From the NCBI GenBank assembly GCA_022821965.1, contig JAJECN010000059.1:1-64000 (forward strand): a stretch of 64,000 nt of DNA. The letters are read 5' to 3'. A program made the translations under genes and the position numbers. This DNA is from Candidatus Poribacteria bacterium (GTDB lineage: Bacteria > Poribacteria > WGA-4E > WGA-3G). The notes under the pieces were generated by a model. It saw only the letters and a list, made by a program, of their open reading frames with translations, ran no database searches and was not told the DNA's origin. Of the stretch, positions 1 to 7,541 are shown one piece after another (the first letter of the stretch is position 1; every line of letters starts with the position of its first letter).

Positions 1-126
1 CGAGGGGAGTATCCGAAACATTGCTCAGGCTACCACGCCAAGATACTGCGATATGTTGCTGTAGAAAATGGTTTAACTTGTGAAGTGGACGTTTGGTATA
101 CGCTTTGCACAAGCCCAATCCTTTAG
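1..126 (+). CDS. Possible 3' end of an unidentified plus-strand ORF
   Basis: Frame 1 stays open from the window edge to a TAG at 124-126, giving 41 residues that end in TSPIL. I do not recognise the sequence. It could be the tail of a gene that starts outside the window or a chance open frame. A short hairpin (CAAGCC at 110-115 with GGCTTG at 126-131) overlaps the stop, which would suit a gene end. Nothing else supports it. Confidence 0.2.
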   Translation, partial: RGEYPKHCSGYHAKILRYVAVENGLTCEVDVWYTLCTSPIL

Positions 127-199
127 GCTTGGGTCATTGACCTCTTTCGAGAATAGGTTAATGTTTTAGCCACTTATGAAGGTAATAAATCGGGTAATA

Positions 200-257
200 T
201 GCTAAAATTTTAGCATTTACGAAAAACTGTGTCAAGGAAAATGCTAAAAATTTAGCA
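200..257 (-). promoter_or_regulatory. Sigma70-type promoter flanked by two palindromic operators (copy 1)
   Basis: Read on the minus strand there is a TTGACA -35 (230-235), a 17-bp spacer and a TAAAAT -10 (207-212). The -10 lies inside the perfect 16-bp palindrome TGCTAAAATTTTAGCA (200-215). A near-identical palindrome, TGCTAAAAATTTAGCA (242-257), sits just upstream of the -35. The whole arrangement recurs at 1975-2033 before the TPR/TlpA gene. This copy fires toward the left window edge, where I see no gene on that strand. A dimeric repressor binding both palindromes is the natural reading; the regulator is not in the window. Confidence 0.6.
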
Positions 258-315
258 GAAATTAATGGAGCAGACGATTGACACATTTGCAAGTACCACA
301 ATGAAACTTTCTGTT

Positions 316-387
316 GATAACGTGAGTTTGATAAAAGAGACGGGTTCTTATAGGTTAGGTGTTTATTTTCAAACTCACGTTGTTATC
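316..387. repeat. Inverted repeat at the 3' end of the TPR/TlpA gene
   Basis: GATAACGTGAGTTTGA (316-331) is complementary to 369-387 except for a 3-nt insertion in the right arm, and the right arm touches the stop codon of the minus-strand gene ending at 387. It would form a long hairpin in the 3' untranslated RNA. There is no strong U-tract, so it may be a processing or stability hairpin rather than a simple intrinsic terminator. Confidence 0.45.
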
Positions 388-1913
388 TAATCTGATAGGA
401 GTGCTTCAATCATCCAAATTAACGGTTGTCCATCTATGAGATCCGCACTATCATACCTATATTGCCAATACCCGTTTTTATCAATGAGAATAAAATCTGG
501 AATGTATTCAACTTTATATGCCTTAGCTACCTCCCGAGTGGGATCAAGCAAAACGGGCCAAGGTGGCTGATGTTCATCTAAAGACTCCTGTACTTTCTGA
601 GGGGTTTCCCCATCATTGACACCCCAGATGACGAAATCTTTGGTTTTGCTAAACTGGTCGTGGATGAGTTTAAGGTGAGGTATTGTAAAGCTGCAATATC
701 CACACCACGATGCACCTACATCCAGCATCACTACTTTTCCAGACATATCTGATAAAGTATACGACTCACCATCCAAAGTTTGTAGACGAAAATCCGTTGC
801 CTTCTCATTTATTCTATTCGACAGTAACTTTTGACGAATATGTTCACGGTCGGCTTCTTCTCGTATTTTGTATTCTGCTTCGGTGTCTTTGAGAAACTCC
901 TCAAAGGTAGTCGTGGGGTTTCTTCTCTTTATCTGTTGATAGACGCGTTTTAAACCTGCTCGCGCATCAGAATGGGGTGTAAGTGCGAAATGTGCATCAG
1001 TATAGTAGTCCTTCGCTTTTTCCCAGTTTTCAATACCTTCTGCAGAACGTCCAAGCATATAAAAGTAGTTTATTGTGCCCTCATCGACAAACCTTTTCCA
1101 GAGTGATCCCAGAAAATCCGGGGCGTATGTGTTGAGTCCATCGTATGCTTCGCTCCACCGTTCTTGATGGTAGTAAACTTCCGCACGTAAGCGCGAGAAG
1201 TCCTTTTCTTCGCCTAATCTGATTTCAGCACGCTCTAAAGTTTCCAATGCTTTATCTAATCGGTTGTTAAACTTCAGTCGCCATTTAACCGATTCGGTAT
1301 AAGCCCAACTGAACCGCTGTTGTGTCTCTTGGCAGTAAGAAAGGTGTGCCTTCAAGTATCTATCAATAAGCTCATCAAGGTAATCATCGCTTGCCAGAGA
1401 ACGATCTACCTCGACCAACCCCAGCATGTTTTTATGTGTAAAGCAATACCAAGAATTTCCGGGGCCATCTGAGGCGGTACATTCATCAATGAGACGGCGG
1501 TAGTAGTGCCACTTTTGAGATGCATCTTCGCTTCTCTCGGCTAACCCCAAGAGGGCTGTCATATAAACTGTAGTAGTGCGGGGGTGTTGCAACATCTTAT
1601 CAAACAAACTATTGGGGACATTCTTTGCGCGCCCAGAAAAGTTCATATATCTCCAGTAGGCGATGTGTAATACTTCCGGGGTTTCTGGTTGTGTCCGCAG
1701 TAGTGCTTCTATTTCAGGGATAATTCTCTTTCTTGCGTCTTCCTCTGAAAACATTTCGGCGATGAGTTTCCATCGAGAATCGTAAGCCTTCAAATCCGGA
1801 GGATTGGATTTTAGTGCGCCTTTGCTGATCTCTAAAGCCTTATCAAATTCACCGGAGCTGTGGTAGTTCTTAATCTGTGTTGCCAAATCCTGTTGTTGTT
1901 TATCGTCTGACAT
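387..1913 (-). CDS. TPR-like protein with C-terminal TlpA/AhpC-type thioredoxin domain (WCGYC)
   Basis: 508 aa. Residues ~1-340 are helical and TPR-like, containing SGEFDKALEIS and repeated Trp/Tyr-rich helical blocks. Residues ~365-508 form a thioredoxin-fold domain of the TlpA/AhpC-TSA kind with active-site WCGYC (Cys404, Cys407) and the later cis-Pro region EYIPDFILIDKNG. Members of this fold reduce or oxidise disulfides in exported proteins. Unlike its paralog at 10782-12485 it has no signal peptide, so it may be cytoplasmic or have lost the signal. The SD AAAGGGAGG lies a few bases before ATG. A regulated promoter with two palindromic operators sits at 1975-2033. It is the last gene of the left paralogous cluster but probably has its own transcript. 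The substrate is unknown. Confidence 0.75.
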   Translation of the reverse strand: MSDDKQQQDLATQIKNYHSSGEFDKALEISKGALKSNPPDLKAYDSRWKLIAEMFSEEDARKRIIPEIEALLRTQPETPEVLHIAYWRYMNFSGRAKNVPNSLFDKMLQHPRTTTVYMTALLGLAERSEDASQKWHYYRRLIDECTASDGPGNSWYCFTHKNMLGLVEVDRSLASDDYLDELIDRYLKAHLSYCQETQQRFSWAYTESVKWRLKFNNRLDKALETLERAEIRLGEEKDFSRLRAEVYYHQERWSEAYDGLNTYAPDFLGSLWKRFVDEGTINYFYMLGRSAEGIENWEKAKDYYTDAHFALTPHSDARAGLKRVYQQIKRRNPTTTFEEFLKDTEAEYKIREEADREHIRQKLLSNRINEKATDFRLQTLDGESYTLSDMSGKVVMLDVGASWCGYCSFTIPHLKLIHDQFSKTKDFVIWGVNDGETPQKVQESLDEHQPPWPVLLDPTREVAKAYKVEYIPDFILIDKNGYWQYRYDSADLIDGQPLIWMIEALLSD

Positions 1914-1974
1914 GTGTTGCCTCCCTTTAGGTGTTCACAAAAAACTCTTGAATGCAAGTTAAATGCAGGTAATA

Positions 1975-2033
1975 TGCGAATATTTTAGCATTTATGAAAA
2001 ATGATGTCAAGAAAAGATGCTAAAAATTTAGCA
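1975..2033 (-). promoter_or_regulatory. Sigma70-type promoter flanked by two palindromic operators (copy 2)
   Basis: Minus-strand TTGACA (2005-2010), 17-bp spacer, TAAAAT (1982-1987). A palindrome overlaps the -10 (1975-1990, two mismatches to the copy at 200-215) and a second at 2018-2033 is identical to that at 242-257. Transcription would start near 1975, about 60 nt before the ATG at 1913. Identical geometry in the two copies argues for a functional repressor-controlled promoter. Confidence 0.65.
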
Positions 2034-2075
2034 TAAATTATAGTAAAGCCCTAATTACTTATACACCAACACGAA

Positions 2076-2121
2076 GGCGAGGATACAATCCTCGCCAGCG
2101 GCGGTGGGGACCTTGTTCCCC
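2076..2121 (-). terminator. Pair of GC-rich hairpins downstream of the ABC permease gene
   Basis: GGCGAGGA (2076-2083) pairs with TCCTCGCC (2089-2096) over a 5-nt loop. GGGGA (2106-2110) pairs with TCCCC (2117-2121). They follow the stop of the minus-strand permease gene at 2158. There is no clean U-run, so this may be a dispersed intergenic repeat rather than a strict intrinsic terminator. Confidence 0.4.
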
Positions 2122-2157
2122 GACGACCTGTCCATATATTTTCGGATTTCACTTTAA

Positions 2158-3543
2158 TTAGATTTCAACCCGCACAAACGCGAGATACGCACCCGCCAAC
2201 AAAACCACGACAAACAACGTCAATAGCAGCAACTCCATCGCAGCGGTGTTGAAATCTTTACCGATGTTGCGCGTGTCTTCAAATTTAGGGACCGCTTCTG
2301 GACTGACAGGTTTCTGTGACATTCCCTCGCGAACGCCCATGATATGGAGACTCTCCGGATCGCCTCTCTCCATATCGACGATGAATTCTCGGTATTCACG
2401 GGCGTAACGCTGAACATTTTCTATAAATTGCTGGTGTCGATCAAGACCTGTTCCAGCGAACGCCTCAAGGAGGTGTTGGAGGAATGCCGCGGGTGAGATA
2501 CGGGTGATCGCACGCGCACGTTGAACTTGGGTAATCTTAAAGGTTAAGTATTCTCCATTCAAGCGTTCTTCGTTTACTGCCATTTTGGTGTGCCACTCAC
2601 CTCTTGTTCTTAGCATTTTTTCGTCATTTGACTGGTACCAAGCGTATCGCCAAGTTCTCCGAAATTTGTGATAACTTTGGCCGTATCGGTCAAAATATTC
2701 ATAGCGTGCCATAGATGATGAAAAGCCGCTCGCAAGTGAGGCAAGCGTGCTGGGCATAAAAACGACAAAAGTGACCCACGTCAACAGAAGTATCACAAGA
2801 CTCACGGCACTCCGTTGCACACGCGCCGAGACTAACAGCCCTAACGCCAGAAACAGACACGTATACAAAAATGCAATAAAGAGAATAATGCATAAACGTC
2901 CCCACGCTTGGGCGTTCAGGTGAACTGCACTTGAGGTGGAAAGTATCAAAAGGTTCACCAACATAGCCAGCATAAACGGAATGGTCGTACTTATCAACGC
3001 CCCCAGAAACTTACCGATCAGCACCGTATGTCGTGGGATTGCATTTGCCAACGTCAATCGGAGCGTGCCGTGCTCGCATTCGCCAGAGATAGCATCAAAC
3101 GTAAAAATAAGTGCGATAAGACTCAAGATGTAACCGATGATGAATGTCCAATCGATGTGGGAAACGTCGGGCCCAAGATTCATCATATTTATATTGGCAT
3201 CTGGATATGCCAGTCTCCAGAATCTCCTTCGATCATAAGAGCTGCCCACCCTATCGGGTAAAGAGGTTTCCCCGCCGTCTGCGCAGAAGTGGAGGGGTGA
3301 CGGTTTTTTGTAAAATGTTCCGGGTCCCTGTCGTGCGAGTTCGTATAGACTGTCGTCGGCGATAGCAGTTAATCGGTTCATGGATTCAGTGACAGCGTTG
3401 TGATATTGCTGGACCCGTTTCGAATGTTCTCGGGTATGTCTCACGGCGTTGGTTACCATCAGTGCGAGCAGCAACACGGTCGTCAGTGCAAATCGGAGGC
3501 TATTCAGGTTGTTATAGAGTTCACGTTTCGTGATATGCCACAT
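2158..3543 (-). CDS. ABC-2-type transporter permease (paralog A, left cluster)
   Basis: 461 aa integral membrane protein of the ABC-2/NosY-like type. There is an N-terminal membrane segment (~17-35), a periplasmic loop of ~95 residues, four segments between ~130 and 270, a second large loop (~270-435) and a C-terminal segment ending FVRVEI. After TM2 comes the family signature GECEHGTLRLTLAN, where NosY-like permeases carry E-x-GTLxLLLS. Such permeases need a separate ATPase, and none is encoded here. It is closely related to the protein at 7542-8972 (both begin WHITKREL) and is paired with paralog B upstream. The start follows AAGGAAAATT within the dispersed leader element. Confidence 0.8.
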   Translation of the reverse strand: MWHITKRELYNNLNSLRFALTTVLLLALMVTNAVRHTREHSKRVQQYHNAVTESMNRLTAIADDSLYELARQGPGTFYKKPSPLHFCADGGETSLPDRVGSSYDRRRFWRLAYPDANINMMNLGPDVSHIDWTFIIGYILSLIALIFTFDAISGECEHGTLRLTLANAIPRHTVLIGKFLGALISTTIPFMLAMLVNLLILSTSSAVHLNAQAWGRLCIILFIAFLYTCLFLALGLLVSARVQRSAVSLVILLLTWVTFVVFMPSTLASLASGFSSSMARYEYFDRYGQSYHKFRRTWRYAWYQSNDEKMLRTRGEWHTKMAVNEERLNGEYLTFKITQVQRARAITRISPAAFLQHLLEAFAGTGLDRHQQFIENVQRYAREYREFIVDMERGDPESLHIMGVREGMSQKPVSPEAVPKFEDTRNIGKDFNTAAMELLLLTLFVVVLLAGAYLAFVRVEI

Positions 3544-3573
3544 TTTTAATTTTCCTTGCGGTTTGGTCAGGAT
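3541..3573 (-). repeat. Dispersed leader element supplying the SD and start codon
   Basis: On the minus strand the sequence ACCGCAAGGAAAATTAAAA runs directly into ATG. The same ~25-bp end precedes starts at 8972, 23461, 28073 and 49767, and the upstream parts of those leaders are also partly alike. Here the element contains a short inverted repeat around CTACCC/GGGTAG (3609-3623). Confidence 0.55.
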
Positions 3574-3656
3574 GTCTGTAGTGGAAACGATTTCTCCGTA
3601 GATCCAGCCTACCCGTTGGGTAGACTTACGCGCTCTGGTTATATTTTTCGGTTCTC

Positions 3657-3785
3657 GGTTGTCAGTTATCAGTTTTCAGTGAAGAGGTTTTCCCGTAACA
3701 ATCAACCCTCTCCTGAAGTAATCTAAGGGGCAATTGTTGCAGGATACCCTCTTAACTGACAACCGACAACTGATAACTGACAACT
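3657..3785. repeat. Heptamer-iterated inverted-repeat element
   Basis: The left end (3657-3680) is built of ~7-bp units such as TCAGTTA and TCAGTTT. The right end (3753-3785) carries the complementary units AACTGAC, AACCGAC, AACTGAT and AACTGAC. About 70 bp of unique sequence lies between. Similar elements occur at 38219-38396, 38654-38750 and 53104-53231, with half-elements near 9222 and 23266. Short tandem heptamer repeats of this style are known in cyanobacteria; here they bound small foldable units between genes. Confidence 0.6.
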
Positions 3786-3788
3786 ACT

Positions 3789-5282
3789 CTACACTTCACT
3801 TTTGACAAAAACGAGAAATATCGCGATAAAGAGAAGGATATTCATCATGAACAGCAGAAACAGATCCGGCACTGCTCGTTTTGCATTGATGGCTATATCG
3901 CTTCTGTGAAAAGAGAACTGCGGAAGTGTATTCCAATCGACGGAACCCTGATCGGCGGAAAACCACTGTCGGGACGCAAATATCTTTTCATCATGAAGGT
4001 AATTGACGACGGCTTGTCGGTAGCGTTGCGCTGCTCTGAAAAAATCTTGGGTACCATTTAAGTCGGTGCCTGTCCACGCTTCGGTTGCGGCATCATACAA
4101 CCCCGCGGGTGAGAATTTTAACAGTATTCTCGCTTTATTTGCCGGTTGGACGTAAATCGTTTCAAATACTGGCTTTCGGATGAGCCATCTTCGTTCTGCG
4201 ATATTAACAGTCAACATTCCGAGGTAGTGGTGATAATTCTGGGCATGTGGCACTTGTGGTTCAGATTTCTCGTCAATCGTTTCAAGGTCGCCGCCAGGAT
4301 AGTGATAATATAGTAATCTTGATGGCTGATCATTAAACCTCGTGTAAAAGCTAAGCTTCCAATCCTCTCCTGGAACAGCATCATTACGAAGAAATTGCTT
4401 CCGCTTTCTCTCAAATTCCTCCCACATCTGTTTAACCTGATGGTAAGTGGCAGGTTTCGTATCCGTTTGCGGAGCAGTATCAACTGCGGTGAGGATCAGG
4501 TTTGGGTAGACAAGCACTAAGAATCCCCAGACGAATATAGAGAGGATGAGTGCCGTGCTGGTTCGGCGTGTGATCGCAGAAATGAGCATACCGATGAGGT
4601 AGAACAGCGACAGATAAATGAGGGACGTGAAAACAATCCCACCGATACGCAGAAAATCATCGGTGTTCAGGGAAATCGTCGCGGATGTCGTTAACAAAAT
4701 GAGCATCAGGAGCAGACTCATCAACAAGGGCACGAACAAGCACACTATCGCACCGATATATTTGGCGAACAGGATAGACCCACGTCTTACTGGATGGGAT
4801 AGCACCAAGCGGAGGGTGCCATGTTCGTATTCTCCAGCGATAGCGTTGTAGGCGAAAATAAGTGCCAGTAGGCTAAGAATCCCTTGAAAAATAAGGACAA
4901 TATCAATTGAAGTAAAGATGTTGAAAAATGAATTCTCCGCCTCGTGCTTTTTGGCATCCCAAATTGTGGGGGTAAAAGCGTGAGAAACATTAATTTCGTT
5001 CCCCGATCGCTTATCTAAACCTGTGTTGAAAATGCTTAACGGGTTCGGCGGGCGGTCAAGGGTTATTTTCCCCATTCCATCAGAATAGGTTTTGCGTTCC
5101 AAGAGCTCCTGCCGGTGCGTTTTGACAGCGGTGTTATAGTCCGCCAACCGTCCTTCATAGTCCTTGATGAGTACGACGGTATTCGCAACGACAAGCAATA
5201 GCATAATCACAACAGCTGCCGCAAATCGGAACGTCATTAGATTGTCAAGGAGTTCTCGCCGAATGAGTGTTAAAAACATCAC
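3789..5282 (-). CDS. ABC-2-type transporter permease (paralog B, left cluster)
   Basis: 497 aa, six or more predicted membrane segments. TM1 lies at ~17-38 after FLTLIRRELLDNLMTFRF, then a periplasmic loop, TM2 in the segment ending LLALIFAYNAIAGEYEHGTL, three more up to ~260, a long loop rich in Trp/Tyr, and a C-terminal segment ending FLVFVKSEV. GEYEHGTLRLVLSHPVRRGS is the ABC-2 permease signature. It probably forms a heterodimer with paralog A (2158-3543); an ATPase must come from elsewhere. It starts 9 nt after the stop of the sigma-fusion gene, so the two are co-transcribed. Its paralog is at 9256-10770. Confidence 0.8.
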   Translation of the reverse strand: MMFLTLIRRELLDNLMTFRFAAAVVIMLLLVVANTVVLIKDYEGRLADYNTAVKTHRQELLERKTYSDGMGKITLDRPPNPLSIFNTGLDKRSGNEINVSHAFTPTIWDAKKHEAENSFFNIFTSIDIVLIFQGILSLLALIFAYNAIAGEYEHGTLRLVLSHPVRRGSILFAKYIGAIVCLFVPLLMSLLLMLILLTTSATISLNTDDFLRIGGIVFTSLIYLSLFYLIGMLISAITRRTSTALILSIFVWGFLVLVYPNLILTAVDTAPQTDTKPATYHQVKQMWEEFERKRKQFLRNDAVPGEDWKLSFYTRFNDQPSRLLYYHYPGGDLETIDEKSEPQVPHAQNYHHYLGMLTVNIAERRWLIRKPVFETIYVQPANKARILLKFSPAGLYDAATEAWTGTDLNGTQDFFRAAQRYRQAVVNYLHDEKIFASRQWFSADQGSVDWNTLPQFSFHRSDIAINAKRAVPDLFLLFMMNILLFIAIFLVFVKSEV

Positions 5283-5290
5283 ATTATCAC

Positions 5291-7336
5291 CTAATCTGAT
5301 AGGAGTGCTTCAATCATCCAAATTAAAGGTTGACCATTTATAAGATATAGACCGCCACTGTATTGCCAATTGCCTACTTTATCAATCAAGATGAAATATG
5401 GGATTCCTATAATCTGATAAGCCTTTCTCACTTCCCCGTGGGGATCAAGCAAGATCGGCCAGGGCACATGATGTCCGTCTATAAACTGCCGTAATTGGTA
5501 CGTAGTTTTACCATCATTAATACCCCAGATGACGACATCATCGTTTTTGCTGAAGTGCTCGTAGACGAGTTTAACTTCCGGAATGCGCCTATTGTGCTCC
5601 CTCGTTCTCGAATTCCCAATCTCAAGCAAAACAATTTTGCCAGACATCGCCGACAGCGTATAGGTCTCACCTTGCAAAGTTTGTAGACGGAAATTCGTCG
5701 CTTTGTGATTTAATCTGTTCGTGATAAGTCTCTGCCGGATTTTTTCGCGATCGGCCTCTTCTCGAATCCGGTATTCAACTTCCATGCTTTTGAGGAATGC
5801 CTCAAATGTATCGGTAGACCTTCGTTCGATTTGATTATAGATGCGTTTCAAACCTGTTCGGGCTTCGGCGTGAGGTGTCGGTGCAAAGTGTGCATCGGCA
5901 TAATAATATCTTGCTTTTTCCCACTCTCCTATTCCTTCTGCAGACCGTCCCAACATGTAGAAGTAATTTGTGGTGTCTTCGTTGAACCTTTCCGATAGTG
6001 ATTCCAAAAAATCCGGTGTGTTTGCGAGAAGTCCATCATAAGACTCTTTCCATCGTTCTTGCCGGAGATAGATTTTAGCACGTAAGCGCGATATCTTTTT
6101 CCACGCTTCCTCTACAGATCCGTTGTTGTGTTCGATAAGCCATTTCTGTTCCTCTTCCTCCCCTAATCTGATTTCAGCACGTTCTAAAATTTCTAACGCT
6201 TTGTCTAATCCGTTGTTAAACTTGAGCCGCCATTCAACCGCTGCAGTATAAGCCCAACTAAACCACTGCTGTGTCTCCTCGCAAAAGACAAGATGAGCTT
6301 TCAAGTATCGGTCAATCAGTTCATCAAGATAGTCATCGCTTGCCAGAGATCGATCCTCTTCTGCCAACAGCCACAGCATGTGTTCGTATGCCCCAAAATA
6401 CCAAGAATTTCCTGGAACATCTGAGGCGGTACACTCATCAATGAGGCGCTGATAATAGTGCCACTTTTGAGATGCATCTTCGCTCCGCTCAGCTAACCCT
6501 AATAATGCGGCCTGATAACCTCCTGTTCCGGGATATTGTAGCATCTTATCAAACAAACTGTTTGGGACATTCTTTGTGCGGCCAGGAAGGTTCATATATC
6601 CCCAGTAGGCAGTGCTCAATAATTCTGGGGTTTCTGGGTGTATCCGCATCAGAGATTCGATTTCAGAGGGAATCGTTTTTTTTGCGTCCGCCTCTGAAAA
6701 CATTTTGGCGATGAGTCTCCATCGAGCATCACAAACCTCTAAATCCGTTATCTGTACACTGCCAAGAAATTCCTGAATTAAGAGCTCCTGATCTGCGTGT
6801 AAACGCTTTCGCGCCCGATGGAGCCGACTCCGAATCGTGTTGACGGATACCCCCAAGGATTTGCCGACCTCCTTTGCCCTCATTTCACTGAGATAGTAGA
6901 GCATCATCACCGTGCGTTCACTCTCCGGTAGTTTTGCCAGAAGCTTTTCGGCGATTTCATAACGACGTTCAGTCGCTTCTACCTCTTGCTGCTCCGATAC
7001 ATAACGCTCATAAGTTAAGTTATCTATTGCTCTCACAGGTGTGTCTTCCAGCGATTGCATCGCGGGTTTTTGCTTTCGCATCCAATCAATGCAAAGTCGA
7101 TTTGCGACGGCATAGAGCCATCCAGAAAATTGGTTGGGATCCTTGAGTGTTGAGAGTTTTTTATACGCTTGAAGGAAGATGTCTTGGGTAATTTCTTCAG
7201 CATGGTGAAAATCACCGATCTTCTGCCACACGCATGCATGAATACTCTTTTCATACTTTCGGACCAAAATGTTGAACGCCTCATCGTCGCCTGATAAAAT
7301 TCTATGAATCAGTTGAACGTCGTCTTCCGTCTCCAT
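5291..7336 (-). CDS. ECF sigma factor fused to TPR-like region and Cys-less thioredoxin domain (left copy)
   Basis: 681 aa from the ATG at 7336, chosen over the upstream in-frame start because AGGAGG lies just before it and the paralog aligns from the same point. Residues ~15-90 are sigma70 region 2 (AEEITQDIFLQAY, FSGWLYAVANRLCIDWMRK). Residues ~130-190 are region 4 (LPESERTVMMLYY, then GVSVNTIRSRLHRARKRL). The middle ~200-520 is the same TPR-like helical module as in the stand-alone TlpA-like genes. Residues ~540-681 keep the thioredoxin fold (FRLQTLQGETYTLS, INDGKTTYQL, IPYFILIDK), but the active-site CxxC is replaced by NSRTREH. ECF factors redirect RNA polymerase; TPR tails are known in ECF42-like groups, but a thioredoxin tail is unusual. 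It heads an operon with permease B. Confidence 0.8.
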   Translation of the reverse strand: METEDDVQLIHRILSGDDEAFNILVRKYEKSIHACVWQKIGDFHHAEEITQDIFLQAYKKLSTLKDPNQFSGWLYAVANRLCIDWMRKQKPAMQSLEDTPVRAIDNLTYERYVSEQQEVEATERRYEIAEKLLAKLPESERTVMMLYYLSEMRAKEVGKSLGVSVNTIRSRLHRARKRLHADQELLIQEFLGSVQITDLEVCDARWRLIAKMFSEADAKKTIPSEIESLMRIHPETPELLSTAYWGYMNLPGRTKNVPNSLFDKMLQYPGTGGYQAALLGLAERSEDASQKWHYYQRLIDECTASDVPGNSWYFGAYEHMLWLLAEEDRSLASDDYLDELIDRYLKAHLVFCEETQQWFSWAYTAAVEWRLKFNNGLDKALEILERAEIRLGEEEEQKWLIEHNNGSVEEAWKKISRLRAKIYLRQERWKESYDGLLANTPDFLESLSERFNEDTTNYFYMLGRSAEGIGEWEKARYYYADAHFAPTPHAEARTGLKRIYNQIERRSTDTFEAFLKSMEVEYRIREEADREKIRQRLITNRLNHKATNFRLQTLQGETYTLSAMSGKIVLLEIGNSRTREHNRRIPEVKLVYEHFSKNDDVVIWGINDGKTTYQLRQFIDGHHVPWPILLDPHGEVRKAYQIIGIPYFILIDKVGNWQYSGGLYLINGQPLIWMIEALLSD

Positions 7337-7354
7337 AAGGTTTCCTCCTAACAC

Positions 7355-7520
7355 ACAGATTGGATTTTGTTGCCTTTGTTAAAAGGCTTAATCAAATGCT
7401 GGGTTTCGTAAAATTAAGTAATGCGTTTCGGTTCGTTCATATCCGCTGTTATTAAAGACGAAATTTTGGGTGGAAAACATTGCATAATCTGAAAAAAAGT
7501 GAAAAAATCTGGATTTTTTA
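7355..7520 (-). promoter_or_regulatory. Conserved leader upstream of the left sigma-fusion gene
   Basis: The ~165 bp before this gene closely matches the region before the second sigma fusion (14588-14770). Shared minus-strand blocks include TTCACTTTTTTT, ATGCAAT.TTTTCC, CCCAAAAT..CGTCTTTAA, GCTTAATTTTAC-like sequence and CAGCATTTGATTAAGCC, then CCAATCTG before the SD. Conservation outside coding sequence suggests shared control, possibly autoregulation through an ECF-type promoter around the CGTC block. The exact -35/-10 cannot be fixed by eye. Confidence 0.5.
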
Positions 7521-7541
7521 CGGATAAGGTTGGGGAATACT

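Noticed and set aside
1-200. IS200/IS605-type element end
   Set aside because: A hairpin near 110-131 is suggestive, but the partial open frame does not show transposase motifs.
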